From Cellvibrionaceae bacterium (GTDB lineage Bacteria; Pseudomonadota; Gammaproteobacteria; Pseudomonadales; Cellvibrionaceae), in NCBI GenBank assembly GCA_024707385.1, contig JANPZW010000008.1, positions 1 to 64,000 on the forward strand: 64,000 nt of DNA, given 5' to 3'. Under the pieces are notes generated by a model. That model did no database searches. It had not been told where the DNA came from and saw only the letters and a list, made by a program, of their open reading frames with translations. A program made the translations under genes and the position numbers. Each line of letters opens with the position of its first letter. The first letter of the stretch is position 1. Below, in pieces: positions 1 to 13,407 of the stretch.

Positions 1-1009
1 AAGGACGCAGGAGCGGACATAGATGCAGGAGAGCGGCTGGTGGACCGCATCAAGTCCGTCGCTCAACGCACCCGAAGGCCTGAAGTGCTAGCCGGCCTCG
101 GCGGCTTCGGCGCGCTGTTCGAATTGCCCAAAGGTTATAAAGAGCCGGTGCTGGTTTCGGTAGCGACGGCGTTGAACACCAAATTACGCCTGGCGATGCT
201 GGCTGCGCAAACACGACACCATTGGCATTGATCTGGTCGCCATGTGCTGTTAACGATCTGATCGTCGGCGGTGCAGAACCTCTTTTTTTCCTCGACTACT
301 ACGCCACCGGCAAGCTTGATGTCGACACTAAAACCGACGTCATCAAAGGCGCCGAGCGCCGGCTGCGGGAACTGTCCGGCTTTGTGCTCTGGTCGGCGGT
401 GAGACCGCTGAAATGCCCGGCATGTACGAGGGCGAGGACTACGATCTCGCCGGTTTCTGTGTCGGTATCGTGGAAAAATCAAAAAATCCTCGACGGCAGC
501 GCCGTTCGACCCGGCGACGTGCTGCTCGGCCTCGCCCTCCAGCGGCCCGCACTCCAATGGCTACTCCCTGATCCGCAGATCATTGAAGTCAACAAGCGGA
601 TCCAGATCAATCTATCGGCGGCCGTCCCTTGGGCGAGGCTCTGCTTGGCTTCCACGTATCTACGTGAAATCCCTGCTGCAAGTGTTGAAGTCGCAGCCGA
701 TCAATGGCCCGCATCACCGGTGGCGGCCTGCTGGAAGTATTCCCGCGTATTGCCTGACGCGCAAGGCCGTGCTCGACAAAACCAGCTGGCAGCTGCCGCC
801 GGTATTCGCCTGGTTACAAGCTGCAGGCAATGTCGCCGAGCAGGAGATGCCGCACCTTCAACTGCAGGGCATCGGCATGGTGGTGTGTGTGCCTGCCGGC
901 GCCGCAGACGCAGTGCGCAGCGCGCTGGAAGCCGCCGGTGAAACCGTGTTTTACCCTTGGCCAGGTGGAAGCGACCGACGCCACCGAGCCATTTGTCGAG
1001 ATCCGCTGA
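1..1009 (+). pseudogene. purM: purM copy, left arm, 5'-truncated and frameshifted
   Basis: Degraded copy of the AIR synthetase gene at 19321-20362. The window starts about 11 codons into the gene. The frame is lost several times (for example near 160-200, 250, 345-370, 530-600 and 950). At 283-289 it keeps a run of seven T that restores the frame broken in the right copy. Probably sequencing error rather than a real pseudogene. Confidence 0.85.
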
Positions 1010-1095
1010 GATCCATTTCCGCACTTGCACCGCTCTGTTTAGGGCGGTGCGCTCCAAGCGCTGAGCTTTCCTTCGTTAGGATCAATAGCCGTTTT

Positions 1096-1741
1096 ATGAA
1101 AAAAATCCGCACCGTCGTTCTTATCTCCGGCAGTGGCAGCAATCTGAAGGCGCTGCTCGACGCCTGCGCCAGCCCAGACTACCCCGCGGAAGTGGTGGCG
1201 GTGATCAGCAATCGCGCCGATGTATTCGGCCTGACGCGGCGCGCAGAACTACGGCATCCCCGCCGAAGTGCTGACCATAAAGCCTTCGCCAGCCGCGAAA
1301 CCTTCGACACCGCTCTGCAAGAGCTTATCGACAGTTACACACCGGACCTGGTGGTACTGGCGGGCTTTATGCGTATACTCTACGCCGGCTTTTGTCACTC
1401 ACTATCTCGGCCGCATGCTCAACATTCACCCGTCCCTGCTGCCGCTCTACCCGGGGCTGCACACGCACCGCCGAGCGATAGAAGCAGGGGATGCCAGCCA
1501 CGGCGCGACCGTGCATTTTGTCACCGCTGAATTAGATGGTGGGCCTGCCGTTGTACAGGCGGCGGTTCCGATTGAGGCTGGCGACACAGAGGACAGGCTG
1601 GCCAAACGTGTGCTCACCCTGGAGCACATCATCTACCCATTGGCGGTGCGCTGGTTTGCCGAAGGCAAAGTCGTTTGCAAGAGGGTAAAGCGTTTTTTGA
1701 AGGGAAATTGCTGCCCGCGGAAGGATTGTGGGACCAACTGA
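1096..1741 (+). pseudogene. purN: purN copy, left arm, frameshifted
   Basis: Copy of the GAR formyltransferase gene at 18591-19234. The ATG at 1096 is followed by seven A, giving the proper start MKKIRTVV; the right copy has only six. The frame then breaks near 1240 and near 1380. The formate-binding region NIHPSLLPLYPG and the ELDGGP motif are still readable in another frame. Confidence 0.85.
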
Positions 1742-1747
1742 AGCGCC

Positions 1748-1941
1748 CTAGTGCGCTTCCACTTTCTGTTTGCCGCAGCGCTGACATTCATACAGGGTAA
1801 TCAGCCTTGCCCTGCTTCACATCAGGAATTTTTTCTCCTGCTCACTTTCCACCAGCGAAAACCCTCTTTTCGGCAGAGGGTTTTGCCCTTTTGTGTCTTT
1901 CCGTTGGCGATGGCCGTTTTGAAGGGAAGGAATACTGCCAT
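1748..1941 (-). pseudogene. Copy of the 61-codon zinc-ribbon-like gene, left arm
   Basis: Mirror of 18399-18584, longer by several inserted bases and without a continuous frame. It is recognisable only by alignment to the right arm. Confidence 0.75.
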
Positions 1942-1942
1942 A

Positions 1943-4037
1943 TCAACCTGTCCTCTACTGCCTCGTTATATGCCTCTTCCAAATCTTGAAACTGCCGGAC
2001 CCATTGCAAAAAATCCCCGTTGACGGGCAACGGATGCGCCAGGGCGAAGCCCCTGAATCACCGCACACCCGAGTGAGCGCAGGGTGCTGATCTTCGTCGT
2101 CCTGCTCCACCCCTTCGGCGATGAGATTGACACCGAGTTCCCCGGGTAAATGCCAATAGGCCACGGGTGAGCCGGCGGGCTCATCCGGATCGCGCGCGAT
2201 GCTGCGATAGAGCGACTGATCCAGCTTGATACTGTCCAGATGAATGGTGTGCAGGTGGGATACTGCGAACAGCCCCGCGCCGAAACCGTCCAGGGTGGTT
2301 TTTACCCCCATACGGCGCAATCCGGACACCACTTCCTGCGCTGCGGGACGAGTCGTCGAGCAGAACCGTTTCGGACAGCTCGATGGTGAGCATGGCGGGC
2401 GGCAATTGGGTTTCGCGGAGAATCGTGCGCACCTCATCCAACAACTCAAGATCCTGGAAGTGCACATTGGCGATATTCACCGCCACCGGAATCTCCAGAC
2501 TGTCATCCAGACGCCATTTCTGGCATTGGCGGCATGCCTCCCGCAGCACCTGATGATAGTCGATGGAACGGAGCGTTCCGCTCTCCTCGGCAAAGCCGAG
2601 AAAATCAGCGGGCATCAACAGACCATGCTTGCGATGGCGCCAGCGCACCAGCACTTCGCAGCCCACCAAACGGTTCTGAGCCACATCCAATTGCGGCTGG
2701 AAGTGCAACTCCAGCTCCCGCCGCTGCAGGGCCATTTTGATTTCGCCTTGCAGCGCGAGCTTATTCAGATTGGCCTTGCCCATCACCGGTTCGTAAATCA
2801 TCAGGCGGTTCTTGCCCGCTTCCTTGGCGCAATACATGGCGACATCGGCATTGCGCTTCAGCTCATCCAAATCCTGTCCATGTTGCGGATAGATGCTCGC
2901 ACCTATGCTGACGCCAATGTTGAGCGCGCGGTTCGCCGCCTGCAACTCGCCCTGCAAAGCCTGCAGCAGTCCCTGGGCGATGGTTTCGATCTGCTGCAGG
3001 CTCTGCACGCTTTCCACCAGCACGATGAACTCATCCCCGCCCAACCGGCAGACGATGTCTTCGCCGCGCAGAGCGCCGCGAATCCGGGCTGCCGCCAACT
3101 TGAGCAGCTCGTCACCGACGTCGTGGCCGTGGTTGTCGTTGATGCCTTTGAAGTTGTCGAGATCCAGCAGCAGCACGGCAAACTGCTTGCCGGCGCGTTT
3201 GGCGTGGGCGGCGGCGCGATTGAATTCTTCATTGAGCAGCGCGCGGTTGGGCAGGCCGGTGAGCGGATCGTGGAGGGCGCGGTAGCGAAATTCATCCGCC
3301 AGTTTTTGCAGCTCGCGGGTGCGCTGGCTGACCTGGCGCTCCATCATAAGATCGCGCTGTTCGATCTGGCTGAGCATCCGGTTGAAAGCCTCGCCCAACT
3401 GTCCCAGTTCGTCGCGGCCATTGATTTGGGCGCGCAAACTGTAATTGCCGGTTTCCATCACCTCCCGCGACAGGCGGTGAAGCTGCAGCACCGGCTGAGA
3501 AACAATCTTTTGCACCAGCCAGGCTACCAGCGCCGCTATCGCCAGAGCAAAGAGGAACGCCAGTGCCGAGTAAGTGCCCATATAAACGCTGCGCAGTTCG
3601 ATATCAGCGTAACTGACTTGCGCTTCAAGAGTACCCACTTGGCTGCCGCGCCAGTCGATCGGACGGCGATAACTGACGACGGAAAAATCAAAACCTTCGG
3701 GACTCGGAATGGGCGTGAGCCTGCCCGCCACCACCGGGTATTGGGAGAGCACTGCGCCCTGCCGGTCGTACACCGTCACCGCGACTATGCCGTGGGCGCT
3801 GGTACCATTGATCAATAGATAGTCAACCGTATGCAGATCGTTTTGCACCAGTGCATTAGCGAGATTGCCGGACAGGATAGCTAGCTGCATTTCCACCTGT
3901 TCGGCTTTGATTTTCTTGATCAGGCGCAGGTCCTGCACCACAAACGCGACCAGCACGCACAACAGCGCCGCTGTGGCCGATGCCACAGTGATAAGGGTCA
4001 GCTTGGCGCTGATATTGATATCGTGCAGTCGCTTCAT
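1943..4037 (-). pseudogene. GGDEF/EAL gene copy, left arm
   Basis: Mirror of 16319-18397. The frame is open from the start through most of the EAL domain, then breaks near 2340 (inserted bases beside the EAL glutamate segment) and again near 2180. It independently shows the DGFG variant of the EAL metal motif, so that substitution is not a read error. Confidence 0.85.
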
Positions 4038-4260
4038 GGCAGTCCCGCGAGAGGGATGCATTTGCCCCGCATCGAATGATGTCGATACATCATGGTTCTG
4101 GTCCCCTGCCCGCACCGCGCTTTCGTTATGGCAGTTTTTCGTTCTGAAGATATTGTTTAGAGCGGTCGGGCGGCCATTATAAGCTTCGATCTTCCAGACT
4201 CAGACAAAAGTCTGAACGATTTTTAAGCAATTAAGACCTTTGTCACGAGAAAAAATTGGA

Positions 4261-4598
4261 TCAGGTGAACAGAACATCGGTTTTCGCGGCCAAGATTGCA
4301 TCATTGCGATGCAATCCGCGGATCTTGTGGGTCCACCACAACACCGTAACCTTGCCCCATTCCACGGTAATCGCCGGATGGTGATTATGGGCCTCCGCGA
4401 GATCACCCAGCTTCACCGCAAATGCCATGGCATCGGCAAAATTGGCAAAGGAAAACTCGCGCCGCAGCTTTTTCACACCATCCTCTTCCACTAAGCGCCA
4501 GGCGGGAATCTGCACGCGCAATTCGGCAATTTCTCTGGAAGTTAACTGCGGCGCCCCCAACCGGCAGGCTCACACATTTCTTCTTTTAATTGTGTCAT
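4261..4598 (-). pseudogene. phhB: phhB copy, left arm
   Basis: Mirror of 15756-16096. The 3' end is correct here (four A before the final codons, giving a C terminus AAKTDVLFT), whereas the right copy has five A. The 5' end is one base short beside the cysteine codons, so the start is out of frame in both arms for different reasons. Confidence 0.85.
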
Positions 4599-4618
4599 GG
4601 GGGCACCCTCTCGGCCTG

Positions 4619-6144
4619 TTATTTGACGGCAATCAAACCCTCTTCGATTTTCGCCTTCCAGATGCGCGGACCTATCTGGTGGACGGATTCACCGCGGCTG
4701 TCGACCGCGACCGTCACCGGCATGTCCTTCACCTCAAATTCGTAAATCGCCTCCATGCCCAAATCAGCAAAGGCCAATACCTTGGCGCTGACAATCGCCT
4801 TGGACACCAGATAAGCCGCACCGCCCACCGCCATCAGATAAACGGCTTTGTGGTCGCGGATCGCGTCTATGGCCGTGGGACCGCGCTCGGATTTACCGAT
4901 CATGCCGATAAGACCGGTCTGCTCCAACACCGTGCGGGTGAATTTATCCATGCGCGTCGCCGTGGTGGGACCGGCCGGTCCGACGACCTCGTCGCGCACC
5001 GGGTCCACAGGGCCGACGTAATAAATAAAGCGATTGGTGAAATCCACCGGCAATTTCTCGCCTTTCGCCAGCATGTCCACCATACGCTTGTGAGCGGCAT
5101 CGCGCCCGGTGAGTATTTTGCCAGACAGCAGCAGAGTGTCACCGGGTTTCCACTCCTGGATCTGCTCAGGGTTGATACCGTCCAGATTGACGCGCCGCAT
5201 GTTGGCGCCCATTTCCCAGGTAATTTCTGGCCAGTCTTCCAGGCTGGGTGGCGTTTGCAGCGCAGGGCCCGAACCATCGAGAGTGAAATGCGTATGGCGA
5301 GTGGCGGCGCAATTGGGAATCCACCGCTATGGCTTTGTTCGCCGCGTGAGTTGGGGGAAGTCTTTCACCTTCGCATCCAGCACGGTGGTCAGTCCACCGA
5401 GGCCCTGGGCACCGATACCCAAGGCGTTGACCTTGTCATACAGCTCCAGACGCAAGGTCTCAGCGCGATTACTTGGGCCGCGCTCGCAACTCTTGAATAT
5501 CGATAGGATCGAGCAGCGCTTCTTTGGCCAGCAGCATGGCTTTTTCCGCCGTGCCGCCAATGCCGATGCCGAGCATACCCCGGCGGGCACCAGCCGGCGC
5601 CCATTTGCGGCACCACGTTCGAGTACCCAATCGACCACAGAATCAGACGGATTCAGCATGGCGAATTTCGATTTCGCTTCGGAGCCGCCACCTTTGGCCG
5701 CGACATGCACGTCAATGGTATTGCCGGGAACGATTTTGTAGTGGATCACCGCCGGGGTGTTGTCGCCAGTGTTTTTACGGGCACCGTCGGGATCGGCTAG
5801 GATGGAGGCGCGCAGCACATTGTCGACATTGCGATAGGCGCGGCGCACACCTTCGTTGATCATGTCATCCGGCGACATGGTGCCTTCAATGCGCGCGTCC
5901 ATGCCCACTTCCGCAAATACCGTGACTATGCCCGTGTCCTGACAAATCGGCCGTTGGCCTTCAGCGCACATGCGCGAGTTAATGAGAATCTGCGCCATGG
6001 CGTCTTTGGCGGCAGGGTTGGCTTCGCGCTGATATGCCGCGTAAACCGCGTCGATAAAAATCCTTCGGGTGGTAATAGGAGATAAATTGCAGCGCGTCCT
6101 CGACGCTGGCGATTGATGTCATCCTGTCGAATAACGGTAACCAT
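4619..6144 (-). pseudogene. Class I fumarase copy, left arm
   Basis: Mirror of the intact gene at 14215-15735. The frame breaks near 5310-5340, 5490-5600 and 6050-6110, leaving fragments of about 200, 220 and 70 codons. The central and C-terminal parts are nearly identical to the intact copy. Confidence 0.85.
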
Positions 6145-6204
6145 GATGAAAAAACTCCTGGTTGATAAAACGAATAAATAATGAGGAGAGGCGGCGGAAA
6201 ATTA

Positions 6205-6951
6205 TCAACCGCCTTTGAGCTTGATCAGATAGCGATTTACCTGCGCGCGGAAAGCATCGATGGCTTTGATGGCCATTTTTCGTGGGACGCCACTTTACGC
6301 CGCAATTCCGTATCCAACTGCTCCCTTTATTGCTGACGCCGCTGAGAGTCTGGGCCACTTTTTTGTACGCCTTATCCGCGGTGTTGATCACGGCCTGCTG
6401 TGCATCCACGAGCTCGCTTACGACCTTCAACTCGCCGGTGACATCCGCCAAAGCCGCTTGATCTTGTCATCCATTCCGGCCGCGGTTTTTCCAGTACCGC
6501 CACTTTCGTTTCGAGTTGGGCTATGGCCTTGCGATTGCGGTCGTTGGCCACGCCCCAGAACTTGCGTATCTCCGCGGTGTTTTCTTTGATGTTCGCCTGC
6601 AACACACTCATGGACTGGGTGGATTCATCGTCGGACAGCATCAGGCGACTTTTCAGATCCTTCACCCGAACCTCCGCCGAAGTGAGTGCATTGCGGGTTT
6701 GTTGCAACGCACCCTGCGTCTCCTGCAACTGAAAATAAACAAACCCGATCAAATCCTCCGCGGCGAGCGCCAGCAATAACGCCAGAGGTCCCAAGGGTGA
6801 GCGCACCACAACCGGGCGCGAGGACACCGGCGGTGGCACCGGTCTGCTGGAATTTGGCGCTGGCGCCTGCCTGCGTATAGGCGCGGCCGCGCACGGGTTC
6901 GTCTTTATCCTCGGGTAGGGCCGAAGTAGTCGGCTGGAAACGCTCGCTCAT
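6205..6951 (-). pseudogene. Coiled-coil membrane protein gene copy, left arm
   Basis: Mirror of 13408-14154, with frame breaks near 6330, 6480 and 6750-6850 that separate the N-terminal linker, the membrane segment and the coiled coil into different frames. Confidence 0.8.
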
Positions 6952-7224
6952 TGGATCACCTGCAACTCATAAAAATTATAAAAAAGACATCACTTCGCCG
7001 AATTGACGAGGCCAATAGCCCCAACTCGCAGCAAAGCCAAAATAACTAAGACAGACATCCGCATTTGCGGTTTCGAAACAACAAAGATTTTCCAGCGATC
7101 TTCACTATGGACTGCCGCTGCCCGAGCCGCTGCCAGAAATGCAAAACTTTTAACAAACCATACGCTACAGACAAAAAAAGGAGGCGTTTCAGCTGCAGGG
7201 ATTTCCTGTGGAATTATCCAAAAG

Positions 7225-7806
7225 TCAGAGCCGAAATTCTTGTTAACGAAATCCCAGTTGACCAAAGCCCAAGAAGGCTTCCATATTTCGGCCGCAGGTT
7301 GCGATAGTCGATGTAGTAGGCGTGCTCCCACAAATCGCAGGTCAGCAGCGGCTTAACGCTCTCGTCGGTCAAAGGAGTGCCGGCATTGCTGGTATTAACA
7401 ATCGCCACGCCGCCGTCGGCTTTTTTCACCAACCAAGTCAGGGAGGAACCAAAATTGTTGGTTGCAGTGACGGTGGATTCTTCTTTGAATTTTTCGAAAG
7501 AACCAAATGCAGTGCGAATCGCGTCGGCAACGGCGCCAGTTGCTTCACCGCCGCCCTGCGGGCGGGGGCGGTGCCAATAGAAAGTGTGATTCCAGATCTG
7601 CGCGGTGTTATTGAAGATGCCGCCAGTGGAGGTTTTAACGATTTCTTCCAGAGATTTTTCCTCGAAAGGGTGCCGGGTATCAAACCGTTCAATTTATCCA
7701 CGTAGGTTTTGTGGTGTTTACCGTGGTGGTATTCCAGAGTTTCTTCGGAAATATGCGGCGCCAGGGCATTTTTGGCGTAGGGCAAAGGAGGCAATTCGAA
7801 AGTCAT
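7225..7806 (-). pseudogene. sodB: sodB copy, left arm
   Basis: Mirror of 12563-13143. It keeps the six-T run at 7421-7426 that corresponds to the correct lysine codons, which are one base short in the right copy. It is broken elsewhere, near 7560-7680 and at its 3' end. Confidence 0.85.
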
Positions 7807-7957
7807 GATATTTCCATCCTGTTCACAGTGGGTTTGATAAGTGGGCCGAAGTATACAGGCAAGAAAAAAAAAAAAGCGCCACGGGGGCCCTTACAAGCAA
7901 GCATCAGCGGGCAAAAAAAACGGCCCTTGCGGACCGTTTTTTTGCGTTGCGCTGCGC

Positions 7958-9083
7958 TTACATCATGCCGCCCATGCCAGGTACGCCGCCGTGGTCGTGG
8001 CCGCCGGCAGCTGGTTTGTCTTCCGGCATATCCGCGATCGTGGCTTCGGTGGTGATCATCAAGCCAGCAATCGAACCAGCAGCCTGCAGAGCGGTACGGG
8101 TTACTTTTGCGGGGTCGAGAATGCCCATTTCCAACATGTCACCGAATTCACCGGTGGCAGCGTTGTAGCCGAAATTGCCAGTGCTGTTGCGCACGCGCTC
8201 AGCAACAACAGAAGAGCTCGTCACCGGCGTTGGCAACGATCTGACGCAGAGGCGCTTCCATCGCGCGACGCGCAATGGTGATACCGGCGTTTTGATCTTC
8301 GTTGTCGCCTTTCAGATCGGCGATTGCTGCAACGGCGCGAATCAACGCAGTACCGCCGCCCGGGCACCACGCCTTCTTCAACAGCGGCACGAGTAGCGTG
8401 CAGCGCGTCTTCTACGCGGGCTTTTTTCTCTTTCATTTCGATTTCGGTCGCCGCACCGTACCTTGATCACCGCAACACCGCCGGCCAGTTTGGCTACGCG
8501 CTCTTGCAATTTTTCACGGTCGTACTCAGAAGTGGTTTCTTCGATCTGAGTGCGGATCTGCTGAACACGCGCCTGAATGGATTTCGGATCGCCAGCACCG
8601 TCAACGATGGTGGTGGTCTCTTTGTTCATGGTGACGCGCTTGGCGGAGCCCAGGTGCTCCAGGGACGCGCTTTCCATTTCCAGACCAACTTCTTCGGAAA
8701 TCACGGTGCCGCCACTCAATACGGCGATATCCTGCAGCATGGCTTTGCGACGGTCGCCGAAGCAGGTGCTTTACAAAGCAACTTTTACGATGCCGCATAT
8801 TGTTGACCACCAGAGTAGCCAGGGCTTCACCTTCCACGTCTTCCGCAACGATCACCAGTGGCTTGCCGGATTTGGCAACGCCTTCCAGGACAGGCAGCAA
8901 TTCGCGGATGTTGGAGATTTTCTTGTCGACCAACAGAATGTAAGGCTTTCCAGCTCTACGTTCATGCTGTCCGCAGTTGTTGATGAAGTATAGGGAGACA
9001 GGTATGCACGATCGAACTGCATACCTTCTACAACATCCAGTTGATTTTCCAGGCCGCTGCCTTCTTCAACCGTGATAACACCT
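7958..9083 (-). pseudogene. groEL: groEL 3' part, left arm, truncated at the junction
   Basis: Covers roughly the last 375 codons of groEL, including the GVPGMGGMM tail, and stops abruptly at the fold-back junction. It has frame breaks near 8215, 8370, 8455, 8770 and 8945. The run of six T near 8422-8427 preserves the correct frame at the point where the right copy is one A short. Confidence 0.9.
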
Positions 9084-9084
9084 A
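9083..9084. other. Fold-back junction
   Basis: Up to 9083 the sequence is the reverse complement of groEL internal sequence (pairing with 11299). From 9084 it is unrelated and enters the middle of a DUF481-type gene. The junction therefore lies inside two genes in opposite orientation. No insertion sequence or terminal repeat is visible beside it. Confidence 0.9.
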
Positions 9085-9662
9085 ACAGCCAGAGCACCAC
9101 CAGCTACGATTATGCGAACGGCCTTGTCTTCAAAACCCGGCTGAGGCGCAGCATCGGCTCCTATTCGCTCAACTGGTTTTTTCTGCCGCGTTGGTATTGG
9201 ACCAATAAAATCTCTGCCGAGCAGGATGACAGCCGCAATATTCAGGAAGAGTACCGGGCGTCCTCCGGTCTTGGGCATTTATTTTGGGAGACGACCAAGT
9301 CCTCTTTGGATTTCGAGGCCGGTCTGCAATACAACCGCACCTATCTGGATCAAAATCCGCCGCCTGTGCAACCGGACACTTATCCCGGTATACGGCTGGC
9401 GGCGAATTTTCGCCACACCTATCGCAGCGGGCTCAATTTTTATCACAAGAGCCAGTTCAACCGCTCCCTGGCCGCGCCGGAACCCGGCGATAGCGACCGT
9501 TGGGAATTGCGCACCGATACAGGGCTCAACTTTCCACTGGGCTTTGGTATCTCCGCCAATTTCAGTGTCGAGTGGGCGTATATCAATCACGCGCGCGACC
9601 AGAATATCAACGCGTCTCGCAAGGACACGATCTACCGCCTCGGTGCTAACTACGCTTGGTAA
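9084..9662 (+). CDS. DUF481-like outer-membrane beta-barrel protein, 5' truncated at the junction
   Basis: The C-terminal 192 residues are alternating beta-strand-like stretches rich in aromatic residues, with repeated pairs such as [11 protein letters not shown] and [10 protein letters not shown]. The protein ends in an aromatic residue (GANYAW), as BAM-assembled outer-membrane proteins do. This fits the salt-induced outer-membrane protein YdiY/DUF481 family, whose role is poorly defined. The start of the gene is lost at the fold-back junction, so the true gene should continue upstream in the real chromosome. The family assignment is by pattern only. Confidence 0.6.
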   Translation, partial: NSQSTTSYDYANGLVFKTRLRRSIGSYSLNWFFLPRWYWTNKISAEQDDSRNIQEEYRASSGLGHLFWETTKSSLDFEAGLQYNRTYLDQNPPPVQPDTYPGIRLAANFRHTYRSGLNFYHKSQFNRSLAAPEPGDSDRWELRTDTGLNFPLGFGISANFSVEWAYINHARDQNINASRKDTIYRLGANYAW

Positions 9663-9778
9663 ACGCCCGGTTTTACGCAGTCAGGCAATGCGCACCCGAG
9701 CAACACGCGTCTGTAACGGGCTTGCATTCCTGATCTTGGCCCCCATTGATGATTTTCAATCGCAAATCCGGAGATGTG

Positions 9779-10180
9779 GTGCGCTTCCTTTTTGTTCCGT
9801 TCGTGCTGTTGCCTCTGATTGAGCTGTTCATTTTGATTCAGGTGGGCTCGTGGATCGGCGCGGCACCGACCATCGGGCTGGTGTTGCTCACCGCAGCGAT
9901 TGGCATATTACTGCTGCGCCAGCAGGGTTATGCAACCTTGGTGCGCGCGCGGGAGAAAGTCGCGCAGGGACAGGTGCCTGCGGAGGAAATGCTCGGAGGC
10001 GTGTTTGTGGCGGTCGGTGGCCTATTGTTGCTGCTGCCGGGTTTTCTGACCGATCTGGTCGGCATCTGCTGTTTGGTGCCGCCGCTGCGCCGGATTTTTC
10101 TCAAGCGACTTCTGCGCCCCTGGTTATCTTCGGGCTTGGTGGTGCGCAGGCAGTCGCAAAGGGCGGATTATCGAAGGTGA
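9779..10180 (+). CDS. fxsA: FxsA family membrane protein
   Basis: A 133-residue protein starting at GTG 9779, with a GGAG ribosome site at 9770-9773 and the typical opening VRFLFVPFVLLPLIEL. It has hydrophobic segments near residues 3-20, 25-43 and 75-95 and a basic tail. FxsA is an inner-membrane protein whose overproduction relieves F-plasmid exclusion of phage T7; its normal role is unknown. Its place directly upstream of groES is the usual gammaproteobacterial arrangement. An in-frame ATG at 9749 is possible but has no obvious ribosome site. Confidence 0.88.
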   Translation: MRFLFVPFVLLPLIELFILIQVGSWIGAAPTIGLVLLTAAIGILLLRQQGYATLVRAREKVAQGQVPAEEMLGGVFVAVGGLLLLLPGFLTDLVGICCLVPPLRRIFLKRLLRPWLSSGLVVRRQSQRADYRR

Positions 10181-10259
10181 ATTCGACCGCGATGACAGGA
10201 GCGATCCGCGCGGCTGATGGAGTTCTGGTGCGGAAGGAATATTTTTTTCGCTCCGGGGT

Positions 10260-10287
10260 GTTGAAATCAGCAAAAGCGCTCCCATTT
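10260..10287 (+). promoter_or_regulatory. Sigma32-like heat-shock promoter upstream of groES
   Basis: gTTGAAA at 10260-10266, a 14-base spacer, then tCCCATTT at 10280-10287. This is close to the sigma32 consensus CTTGAAA / CCCCATNT. It lies about 165 bases before groES, the expected place for groESL control in gammaproteobacteria. Confidence 0.6.
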
Positions 10288-10449
10288 TCGCCCTCAGACT
10301 TTTTCCCCCGCTGCGCGTTGGCGGGGCGGGGACTCCGCTCAGGAGATGTCAAACAGCCCGCTTGCGGTCGCTCATTTCAGCGCTCTGAATGAGAAGTCCA
10401 CGATCCGGCGGGAGCACTATCTAAAACGCTACATTTGGAGAAAACCTTA

Positions 10450-10740
10450 ATGAAAATCCGTCCTTTACACGATCGTGTTGTGGTGCGTCGCAAGGAAGAA
10501 GAGCAAAAAACCGCTGGCGGCATAGTTCTGCCCGGTTCCGCCAAGGAAAAACCCAATCAAGGTGAAGTTGTTGCCGTCGGTTCCGGCCGCGTACTGGACA
10601 ATGGTGACGTGCGTCCCGTCGACGTGAAAGTGGGTGATACCGTTGTGTTCGGCAAATATGCCGGCAGCGACACCATCGAAATCAACGGTGAAGAGCTTGT
10701 GATTCTCAGCGAGAACGATATCAAAGCGGTTCTCCAATAA
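10450..10740 (+). CDS. groES: Co-chaperonin GroES
   Basis: A 96-residue Hsp10 that caps the GroEL ring during ATP-driven folding. It opens [12 protein letters not shown] and contains the mobile loop [13 protein letters not shown] (about residues 17-30) and the late segment [13 protein letters not shown]. Start ATG 10450 follows a TTGGAG ribosome site. It is 43 bases from groEL, so the two form the usual groESL operon. It lies in the unique spacer, so it is not duplicated. Confidence 0.97.
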   Translation: MKIRPLHDRVVVRRKEEEQKTAGGIVLPGSAKEKPNQGEVVAVGSGRVLDNGDVRPVDVKVGDTVVFGKYAGSDTIEINGEELVILSENDIKAVLQ

Positions 10741-10765
10741 TTCCGTCATCCATCCATTCAGTTAA

Positions 10766-12423
<1,658 letters not shown>

Positions 12424-12440
12424 GCGCTGCGCAACGTAAA

Positions 12441-12470
12441 AAAACGGTCCGCAAGGGCCGTTTTTTTTGC
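12441..12470 (+). terminator. Rho-independent terminator after groEL
   Basis: Stem ACGGTCC / GGGCCGT (one G-T pair) with loop GCAA, flanked by A-run and T-run, directly after the groEL stop. The same structure is present in inverse at about 7910-7945 in the left arm. Confidence 0.9.
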
Positions 12471-12562
12471 CCGCTGATGTTTGCCTGTAATGGCCCCTGT
12501 GGCGCCTTGCCTGTATACTTCGGCCCACTTATCAAACCCACTGTGAACAGGATGGAAATATC

Positions 12563-13143
12563 ATGACTTTCGAATTGCCTCCTTTGCCCTACGCCAAAAA
12601 TGCCCTGGCGCCGCATATTTCCGAAGAAACTCTGGAATACCACCACGGTAAACACCACAAAACCTACGTGGATAAATTGAACGGTTTGATACCCGGCACC
12701 CCTTTCGAGGAAAAATCTCTGGAAGAAATCGTTAAAACCTCCACTGGCGGCATCTTCAATAACGCCGCGCAGATCTGGAATCACACTTTCTATTGGCACT
12801 GCCTCAGCCCGCAGGGCGGCGGTGAAGCAACTGGCGCCGTTGCCGACGCGATTCGCACTGCATTTGGTTCTTTCGAAAAATTCAAAGAAGAATTCACCGT
12901 CGCTGCAATCAACAATTTTGGTTCCTCCTGGACTTGGTTGGTGAAAAAGCCGACGGCGGCGTGGCGATTGTTAATACCAGCAATGCCGGCACTCCTTTGA
13001 CCGACGAGAGCGTTAAGCCGCTGCTGACCTGCGATTTGTGGGAGCACGCCTACTACATCGACTATCGCAACCTGCGGCCGAAATATATGGAAGCCTTCTG
13101 GGCTTTGGTCAACTGGGATTTCGTTAACAAGAATTTCGCCTGA
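12563..13143 (+). CDS. sodB: Iron superoxide dismutase SodB (one-base frameshift, probably sequencing error)
   Basis: Cytoplasmic Fe-SOD of 193 residues after repair, converting superoxide to oxygen and peroxide. Metal ligands are in [10 protein letters not shown] (first His), WNHTFYW (second His) and [11 protein letters not shown] (Asp and His). AAQ before WNH carries the active-site Gln position typical of the Fe type. At 12944-12948 there are five A where the left arm has six; restoring one base joins the two halves ([12 protein letters not shown]). It is transcribed alone, with its own terminator. Confidence 0.94.
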
Positions 13144-13167
13144 CGGATAATTCCACAGGAAATCCCT

Positions 13168-13192
13168 GGAGGCTGAAACGCCTCCTTTTTTT
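13168..13192 (+). terminator. Rho-independent terminator after sodB
   Basis: Stem GGAGGC / GCCTCC (13168-13173 and 13180-13185) with a six-base loop, followed by seven T. Confidence 0.85.
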
Positions 13193-13407
13193 GTCTGCAG
13201 CGTATGGTTTGTTGCGTTTGCATTTCTGGCGCGTCGGGCAGCGGCAGTCCATAGTGAAGATCGCTGGAAAATCTTTGTTGCGCTGAAACCGCAATGCGGA
13301 TGTCTGTCTTAGTTATTTTGGCTTTGCTGCGAGTTGGGGTTATTGGCCTCGTCAATTCGGCGAAGTGATGTCTTTTTTATAATTTTTTATGAGTTGCAGG
13401 TGATCCA

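Larger units (their letters stand above)
1..9083. repeat. Left arm of 9 kb inverted repeat (probable chimeric fold-back)
   Basis: Reverse complement of 11299-20329, base 1 pairing with 20329 and base 9083 with 11299. Gene content and order mirror the right arm exactly, including intergenic sequence such as the TCAGAC/GTCTGA palindrome and the groEL terminator. The arm is about 50 bases longer than its partner and every long gene in it carries indels or substitutions, which fits an uncorrected single read better than evolutionary decay. Confidence 0.95.

Noticed and set aside
1..9083. A genuine inverted gene duplication undergoing decay
   Set aside because: Indels are spread evenly, including in sequence that would be under strong selection; several left-arm sites are more correct than the right arm; and no junction sequence explains a natural inversion. 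I cannot fully exclude it without reads.
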